DNA of 18,736 nt. Origin: Clostridiaceae bacterium. Its GTDB lineage: Bacteria > Bacillota > Clostridia > Oscillospirales > Butyricicoccaceae. The notes beneath the pieces were generated by a model. The model was given only the letters and a program-made list of their open reading frames with translations, searched no databases and was not told where the DNA came from. The stretch covers positions 1 through 18,736 of the forward strand of contig JAEDEU010000022.1 in NCBI GenBank assembly GCA_016293155.1. Direction: 5' to 3'. This document shows, one piece after another, positions 15,083-18,736 of this stretch; position 1 is the first letter of the stretch; each line of letters begins with the position of its first letter. The translations under genes and the position numbers were made by a program.

Positions 15083-15895
15083 ATGACTGATGTAAAGGTT
15101 GAGAAAAAGGGCAATATCGCGGTCGTAACCATCGACCATATGTCTGCAATGAACGCACTGAGCACCGATATGTACGCTCAGCTGGAGGAAGCATTTGACA
15201 CCGTTGGTGCAATGGAAGACGTTTATGCCGTCGTCCTGACCGGTTCCTCCCGCGTCAACAAGAAGGGCAAGCTGGTTCAGTCCTTCGTAGCAGGCGCTGA
15301 CATCTCCCAGATGTCCACCATGACCGTTGCAGAGGGCAAGGCATTCGGCAACGATTCCAACCGCGTATGCTGGAAGATCGAGAACTTCAAGCGCCCGGTT
15401 ATCGCTGCAATCAACGGCTTCTGCCTGGGCGGCGGCTGCGAGCTGGCAATGTCCTGTGACATCCGTCTCGCTTCTGCAAATGCAACCTTCGGCCAGCCGG
15501 AAGTTGGTCTGGGCATCACCCCGGGCTGCGGCGGCACCCAGAGACTGGCTCGCCTGATCGGCGCAGGCAAGGCAAAGGAAATGCTGTACACCGCACGCGG
15601 CAACTACACCGCTCAGTACGCAAAGGAAGCTGGTCTGGTCAACGAGGTCTATGAGACGGTTGAAGAGCTGATGGAGGCTGCTGAGTCCCTGGCTGCTGAG
15701 ATCGCTGCTCAGGCTCCGATCGCTGTTTCCCTGGTCAAGGAGTGCGTCAATGTCGGCCTGCAGACCGACCTGAACTCCGCTCTGAAGTTCGAGGGCAACG
15801 CGTTTGGTGAGTGCTTCGCTACCGAGGATCAGAAGTACGCTATGAACCACTTCGTAAGCAAGAGCAGAGAGCCGAAGCAGTTCAGCAACAAGTAA
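15083..15895 (+). CDS. crt: 3-hydroxybutyryl-CoA dehydratase (crotonase)
   Basis: Dehydrates 3-hydroxybutyryl-CoA to crotonyl-CoA. The ATG at 15083 gives 270 residues and follows AAGGAG by 11 bases; a TTG at 15056 lacks a ribosome site. Crotonase motifs: oxyanion-hole loop AGADI at 70-74, GGGCELAMSCDI with catalytic Glu120, and QPEVGLGITPG with catalytic Glu140. GECFATEDQK near the C-terminus is typical of clostridial Crt. Between LTG (52-54) and SFVAGADI (from 67) there is an insertion of about eight residues, rich in Lys, that the Clostridium acetobutylicum enzyme lacks. Co-transcribed with hbd, 48 bases downstream. Confidence 0.95.
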   Translation: MTDVKVEKKGNIAVVTIDHMSAMNALSTDMYAQLEEAFDTVGAMEDVYAVVLTGSSRVNKKGKLVQSFVAGADISQMSTMTVAEGKAFGNDSNRVCWKIENFKRPVIAAINGFCLGGGCELAMSCDIRLASANATFGQPEVGLGITPGCGGTQRLARLIGAGKAKEMLYTARGNYTAQYAKEAGLVNEVYETVEELMEAAESLAAEIAAQAPIAVSLVKECVNVGLQTDLNSALKFEGNAFGECFATEDQKYAMNHFVSKSREPKQFSNK

Positions 15896-15943
15896 TTTTA
15901 ACCTGAGAGAGTTACCAAAAACACGGAGAGAGGTTTTTACAAC

Positions 15944-16831
15944 ATGAATGTTTGTGTATTCGGCGCCGGCAACATGGGCGCGCGCATCGCAGAGGTATTC
16001 CTGACCGCTGGTCATACCGTAACGATGCTGGACATCAAGGATCAGTTCCTCGAGAGAGGCGTCAACACCATTAAGAACGACTTCGCATTCCTCGTAAAGA
16101 AGGGCAAGATGGAGCAGGAGAAGGCTGACGAGCTGCTCGGCACCCTCAAGACCGCGACCGACCGCAAGGCTGCACGTGATGCTGACTTCATCATGGAAGT
16201 TATTCTGGAGCGCATGGACCTCAAGAAGGAACTCCTGCACGACCTGGATAACATCTGCCCGAAGCACACCATCTTCGCTTCCAACACTTCCGCTCTGTCG
16301 GTTACCGAGATGGCAAATGCATTCCCGCATCGTGCAGACAAGTTCATCGGCTGCCACTTCTTCAATCCGGCACAGATCATGAAGCTGGTTGAGGTTACGC
16401 GCGCAATCCAGACCTCTGACGAGACCTTCAACACCGCATTCGAGCTGATGCAGTCGCTCGGCAAGATCCCGGTCAAGGTCAACGAGGGTCCTGGCTTCGT
16501 TGTAAACCGTATGCTGATCCCGATGATCAACGAGGCAATTGGTATTTATGCAGAAGGCATTGCCTGCCCGTCCGATATCGACCTGGCAATGCAGAACGGC
16601 GCTGGTATGCGCTCCGGTCCGCTCCATACCGCTGACCTGGTTGGCCACGATGTCAACCTCGCAATCATGGAGACCCTGTACAACGAGACCGGCGATACCA
16701 AGTATCGTCCGCATCCGCTGCTGCGCAAGATGGTTCGCGCAGGCTGGCTGGGCATCAAGACCGGCCGCGGCTTCTTTACTTATGATGAAAAGGGTAAGGA
16801 AATCCCGGGCGGCGAGCTGACCGTTAAGTAA
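15944..16831 (+). CDS. hbd: 3-hydroxybutyryl-CoA dehydrogenase
   Basis: Reduces acetoacetyl-CoA to (S)-3-hydroxybutyryl-CoA with NAD(P)H. It has 295 residues. The N-terminal Rossmann fold opens with GAGNMG at 7-12 and has LDIKD at the end of the second strand, where an Asp usually favours NADH. The catalytic His138 lies in GCHFFNPAQIMKLVE, followed by EGPGFVVNRMLIPMINEA. The C-terminal domain has TGDTKYRPHPLL and RAGWLGIKTGRGFF. About ten residues (KEIPGGELTVK) extend past the usual clostridial end. AGAGAGG precedes the ATG. It is the last gene of the thl-crt-hbd unit and is followed by a strong terminator; bcd and etfBA, often adjacent in other clostridia, do not follow. Confidence 0.95.
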   Translation: MNVCVFGAGNMGARIAEVFLTAGHTVTMLDIKDQFLERGVNTIKNDFAFLVKKGKMEQEKADELLGTLKTATDRKAARDADFIMEVILERMDLKKELLHDLDNICPKHTIFASNTSALSVTEMANAFPHRADKFIGCHFFNPAQIMKLVEVTRAIQTSDETFNTAFELMQSLGKIPVKVNEGPGFVVNRMLIPMINEAIGIYAEGIACPSDIDLAMQNGAGMRSGPLHTADLVGHDVNLAIMETLYNETGDTKYRPHPLLRKMVRAGWLGIKTGRGFFTYDEKGKEIPGGELTVK

Positions 16832-16863
16832 AATCCACATATTGTTCCCGTCCATGCGGGTCG

Positions 16864-16890
16864 AAGGCGCCGGAAATCCGGCGCCTTTTT
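16864..16890 (+). terminator. Intrinsic terminator after hbd
   Basis: A perfect 11-base-pair stem (16864-16874, 16877-16887) built on GGCGCCGG / CCGGCGCC with a tiny loop, running into TTTTT. It closes the thl-crt-hbd operon. Confidence 0.9.
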
Positions 16891-17126
16891 GCTTTCCTGC
16901 TCCCACTGTCCAAGTATGATAATCTCATTTTGACCGTTTCAACACCTGCACATATTTTCCTTCAATTTATCCACGGTTTGACGGCACTTTTTCAGAAATC
17001 CACTATATTTTGTTCGGTCGCACAAAATTTTGCGGCTGCGGCAAAATCTATTGAAATATGACAATTTTCCCCATATAATATCATATAGTACAAAATTGTC
17101 TCTCAAAATACATTTTTTTCCACTTT
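16891..17126. other. AT-rich intergenic region between hbd and spmB
   Basis: No credible gene. The minus-strand open frame across it runs into spmB in the wrong frame. It contains a plus-strand promoter-like sequence (17051-17079) inside a 9-base-pair inverted repeat GACAATTTT / AAAATTGTC (17060-17068, 17092-17100). On the minus strand this repeat could act as a weak transcription stop for spmB. Confidence 0.5.
17051..17079 (+). promoter_or_regulatory. Orphan consensus-like promoter facing the spmB 3' end
   Basis: TTGAAA (17051-17056), 17-base spacer, perfect TATAAT (17074-17079). Transcription would start near 17086 and run antisense into spmB. No plus-strand gene follows. The left arm of an inverted repeat lies in the spacer and the right arm just after the expected start. 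Confidence 0.45.
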
Positions 17127-17642
17127 TTACCCGAACAGTATGCGCACAAAGTAGGCAGATGCGGCGAATGCAGTGAGATCTGCAAGCAGCGCCGCAGGGA
17201 TCGCATAGCGCGTCCTGCCCATGGACAGGTATCCGCAATACATACTGATGGTATAGATACTGGTCTCGGACGCACCGAGCATAACGGCGGCAATCCGTCC
17301 TGCCTCGCTGTCCACACCACAGGTCTTCATAATTTCTGTCCCCAGCGCAAGCCCTCCGCTGCCGCTCAGCGGCTTGAGCAGCACCAGGGCGGCACATTCC
17401 TCCGGGATCCCGAAAAACGCCAGCACGGGCTGTACCGCCTGCCCTGCGAGGTCAATAAAGCCGGAGGCGCGCAGCATGGTCACGGCGGTCAGCAGTGCGA
17501 TCAGAGTAGGCAAAATCTGAAGTACGGTTTCCAGCCCCTTGCGCGCGCCGCGCAGAAAAACCGGGAAGATATCCACTCCGTGTGCCAGCGCATAGCCGCA
17601 GATCAGGCACAGCAGCAGCGGCACAACCGCCTGCATCATCAT
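17127..17642 (-). CDS. spmB: Spore maturation protein B
   Basis: Integral membrane protein of the nucleoside-recognition/gate family that, with SpmA, is needed for normal spore core dehydration and heat resistance in Bacillus. The 171 residues include several membrane segments: the N-terminal AVVPLLLCLICGYALA, a segment around ILPTLIALLTAVTML, and the C-terminal LLADLTAFAASAYFVRI. Family phrases such as KPLSGSGGLALGTEIM and GASETSIYTISMYCGY are clear. The ATG at 17642 overlaps the spmA TGA (ATGA), so the pair is translationally coupled; two further ATG codons follow at once. Confidence 0.93.
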   Translation of the reverse strand: MMMQAVVPLLLCLICGYALAHGVDIFPVFLRGARKGLETVLQILPTLIALLTAVTMLRASGFIDLAGQAVQPVLAFFGIPEECAALVLLKPLSGSGGLALGTEIMKTCGVDSEAGRIAAVMLGASETSIYTISMYCGYLSMGRTRYAIPAALLADLTAFAASAYFVRILFG

Positions 17643-18214
17643 GGCCAGAACAGCGCAAACAGGCGCGCGGCGGCGATGACAACAATCACAGACAAAATGG
17701 ATGCCCCCCACACGGCGGGCATGATGTCAAACGGCTGCGCACAGCCAAAGGACGCCCGCACCGCCGCAACGGTGGACGGGATCAGCTGAATGGACGCACT
17801 GTTGAGCACAACCAGCGTCAGCACCTCATCGGGTGAACCCTTCCCTCCGCAGACGGCATAAATGCGCTCTGCGGCACGCAGACCGATCGGCGTGGCGGCA
17901 TTGCTCAAACCGAGCAGATTGGCCGTGACATTGGCGCTGACCGCTCGCATGGCGGCCTCGTCCTTCCCTGCCCTGCCGAACAGCGGGCGCAGCAGCGGCG
18001 ATAACACACGGGCAATGCGCGCAGCAAGTCCGGATTCCTCCATCAGCTCCATCAGTCCGCTCCACAGGCTCATGATGCCCGCGATGGAGATACACAGCGT
18101 CACGGCATCCCCCGCGCCGGCGGTCACTGCCGCCGAGACCGCACCGATGCGTCCGGTCAGCAGCCCTGTCGCGGCTGCCAGCACCAGTATCCCCAGCCAA
18201 AGATATGAAATCAA
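17639..18214 (-). CDS. spmA: Spore maturation protein A
   Basis: Partner of SpmB in spore maturation, a membrane protein of the same gate-domain superfamily. From the TTG at 18214, 6 bases after a G-rich AGGGGGG, it has 191 residues, close to the roughly 196 of Bacillus SpmA. No ATG or GTG lies at a suitable place, and longer upstream readings would overlap abrB on the other strand. Recognisable blocks are SIAGIMSLWSGLMELMEESGL, ANLLGLSNAATPIGLRAAERI and LNSASIQLIPSTVAAVR. It is divergent from abrB across 84 bases. The dacB gene that precedes it in Bacillus is absent. Confidence 0.92.
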   Translation of the reverse strand: MISYLWLGILVLAAATGLLTGRIGAVSAAVTAGAGDAVTLCISIAGIMSLWSGLMELMEESGLAARIARVLSPLLRPLFGRAGKDEAAMRAVSANVTANLLGLSNAATPIGLRAAERIYAVCGGKGSPDEVLTLVVLNSASIQLIPSTVAAVRASFGCAQPFDIMPAVWGASILSVIVVIAAARLFALFWP

Positions 18215-18298
18215 ACCGATCCCCCCTGTCGTTCTCCGCTTCTCGGCGGCGAATATATTAAGATGTCTCTGAGGAAGTATGAAAGGAGCTTTACCCCT

Positions 18299-18556
18299 AT
18301 GAAGTCTACTGGTATTGTTCGTAAGGTCGATGAACTCGGTCGTATCGTTCTGCCGATCGAACTGAGACGGACACTCGACATCGAAGTAAAGGATTCCCTT
18401 GAAATTTACGTTGATGGTTCTCAGATCATTCTGAAAAAATACGAGCCGGCCTGTATTTTCTGCGGCAATGCCAAGGATATCATCAGCTATAAGGGCAAAA
18501 ATGTGTGCCGCAGCTGTATGTCGGAGTTGGTCGGTGCACTGGATACAGAACAATGA
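18299..18556 (+). CDS. abrB: AbrB-family transition-state regulator with C-terminal zinc-ribbon-like motif
   Basis: Global DNA-binding regulator of the AbrB swapped-hairpin family, 85 residues. The N-terminal MKSTGIVRKVDELGRI to QIILKKYEP is nearly identical to Bacillus AbrB. After residue 50 it differs: Cys52-x2-Cys55 and Cys70-x2-Cys73 form a likely zinc site, a variant I associate with clostridial AbrB proteins. AAAGGAG lies upstream of the ATG at 18299. A TATATT at 18254-18259 is a possible -10, without a good -35. Convergent with spoIIID and sharing a terminator; divergent from spmA. Confidence 0.93.
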   Translation: MKSTGIVRKVDELGRIVLPIELRRTLDIEVKDSLEIYVDGSQIILKKYEPACIFCGNAKDIISYKGKNVCRSCMSELVGALDTEQ

Positions 18557-18569
18557 GACGATTCTGGAA

Positions 18570-18597
18570 GAGGGGACGGAAAACCGTCCCCTCTTTT
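18570..18597. terminator. Terminator between abrB and spoIIID
   Basis: A perfect 10-base-pair stem GAGGGGACGG / CCGTCCCCTC (18570-18579, 18584-18593) with an AAAA loop and TTTT after it. It serves abrB directly. spoIIID ends at 18599 and reads into the same stem from the other side, where the following bases are less T-rich. Confidence 0.85.
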
Positions 18598-18598
18598 C

Positions 18599-18736
18599 TC
18601 ATATTCCCTTGTACTTTTTGCGGGTTGCCATACCGCCGCGGATATGGCGCTCGCATTTATTATGCATCAGCACTTCGTGTACCTGTGCGTACAGCGGAAG
18701 ATTCAGATGATAAAGCCGTTCGGTAATGTCCTTATG
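18599..18736 (-). CDS. spoIIID: SpoIIID sporulation regulator (C-terminal part only)
   Basis: The minus strand reads 45 codons from the window edge to a TGA at 18601-18599. The translation begins HKDITERLYHLNLPLYAQV and continues CERHIRGGMATRKKYKGI. This matches the C-terminal half of SpoIIID, whose Bacillus form has HKDLTERLPEINPDL and SIRHLRGGEATKLKYKK at the same places. SpoIIID is a small DNA-binding protein that switches mother-cell gene expression after sigma-E. The N-terminal helix-turn-helix part lies outside the window. The protein seems to end shortly after the basic tail, without the acidic extension of Bacillus. Confidence 0.9.
   Translation of the reverse strand, partial: HKDITERLYHLNLPLYAQVHEVLMHNKCERHIRGGMATRKKYKGI

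Noticed and set aside
14846..16906. 686-codon open frame on the minus strand across crt and hbd
   Set aside because: It spans two clear genes and their gap, has no recognisable domain and starts inside the hbd terminator region. Codon-bias shadow.
16930..16958. Further promoter-like match TTGACC-17-TATTTT
   Set aside because: Poor -10 in AT-rich sequence just after a terminator, with no gene downstream; weaker than the match at 17051-17079.
16939..17397. Minus-strand 152-codon open frame in the hbd-spmB gap
   Set aside because: Its first half is spmB read in the wrong frame and its second half is AT-rich intergenic sequence; no plausible start.

Overview
The window looks like chromosome from an anaerobic, spore-forming, butyrate-producing member of the Clostridia. 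A Butyricicoccus/Agathobaculum-like member of the Oscillospirales is my guess from gene content and the fairly GC-rich coding sequence; no rRNA is present to confirm it. Evidence for a sporulating Firmicute: spmA-spmB, an AbrB-type regulator and the 3' part of spoIIID. Evidence for a butyrate producer: thl, crt and hbd next to 4-hydroxybutyrate dehydrogenase and 4-hydroxybutyryl-CoA dehydratase.

Layout. (1) 1-2626, minus strand: lexA followed by recG. Their stop and start codons overlap (ATGA), and a candidate LexA box lies over the lexA promoter. recG runs off the left edge only a few residues before its expected end. (2) 2758-6137, plus strand: a divergent housekeeping operon of Asp23/YloU family protein, FakA-like fatty acid kinase (TTG start), peptidyl-tRNA hydrolase and an unrecognised membrane protein, closed by a bidirectional terminator. 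(3) 6191-8233, minus strand: a YhaN-like AAA/SMC-type ATPase with a central membrane hairpin, its own strong promoter, and no visible nuclease partner. (4) 8234-8837: a long AT-rich regulatory region with direct repeats, an inverted repeat, two candidate plus-strand promoters and a 5'-leader stem-loop. (5) 8838-16831, plus strand: the metabolic locus, 4hbD / abfD / small Cys-rich protein / Pct-family CoA-transferase / thl / crt / hbd, divided by terminators or hairpins into several transcription units. (6) 17127-18214, minus strand: spmA-spmB, again with an ATGA overlap. (7) 18299 to the end: abrB (plus) and the C-terminal 45 codons of spoIIID (minus), convergent on a shared terminator.

How the metabolic genes fit together. 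Two routes meet at crotonyl-CoA. Thl, Hbd and Crt convert two acetyl-CoA through acetoacetyl-CoA and 3-hydroxybutyryl-CoA to crotonyl-CoA. 4hbD reduces succinate semialdehyde to 4-hydroxybutyrate, a CoA-transferase activates it, and AbfD converts 4-hydroxybutyryl-CoA to crotonyl-CoA through vinylacetyl-CoA. The CoA-transferase in the middle could serve either branch or the final release of butyrate. The genes that reduce crotonyl-CoA to butyryl-CoA (bcd-etfBA) and those that make succinate semialdehyde are not in the window. The six enzymes share a strongly biased codon choice typical of very highly expressed genes. The small Cys-rich gene among them does not, and it is the least explained gene of the locus.
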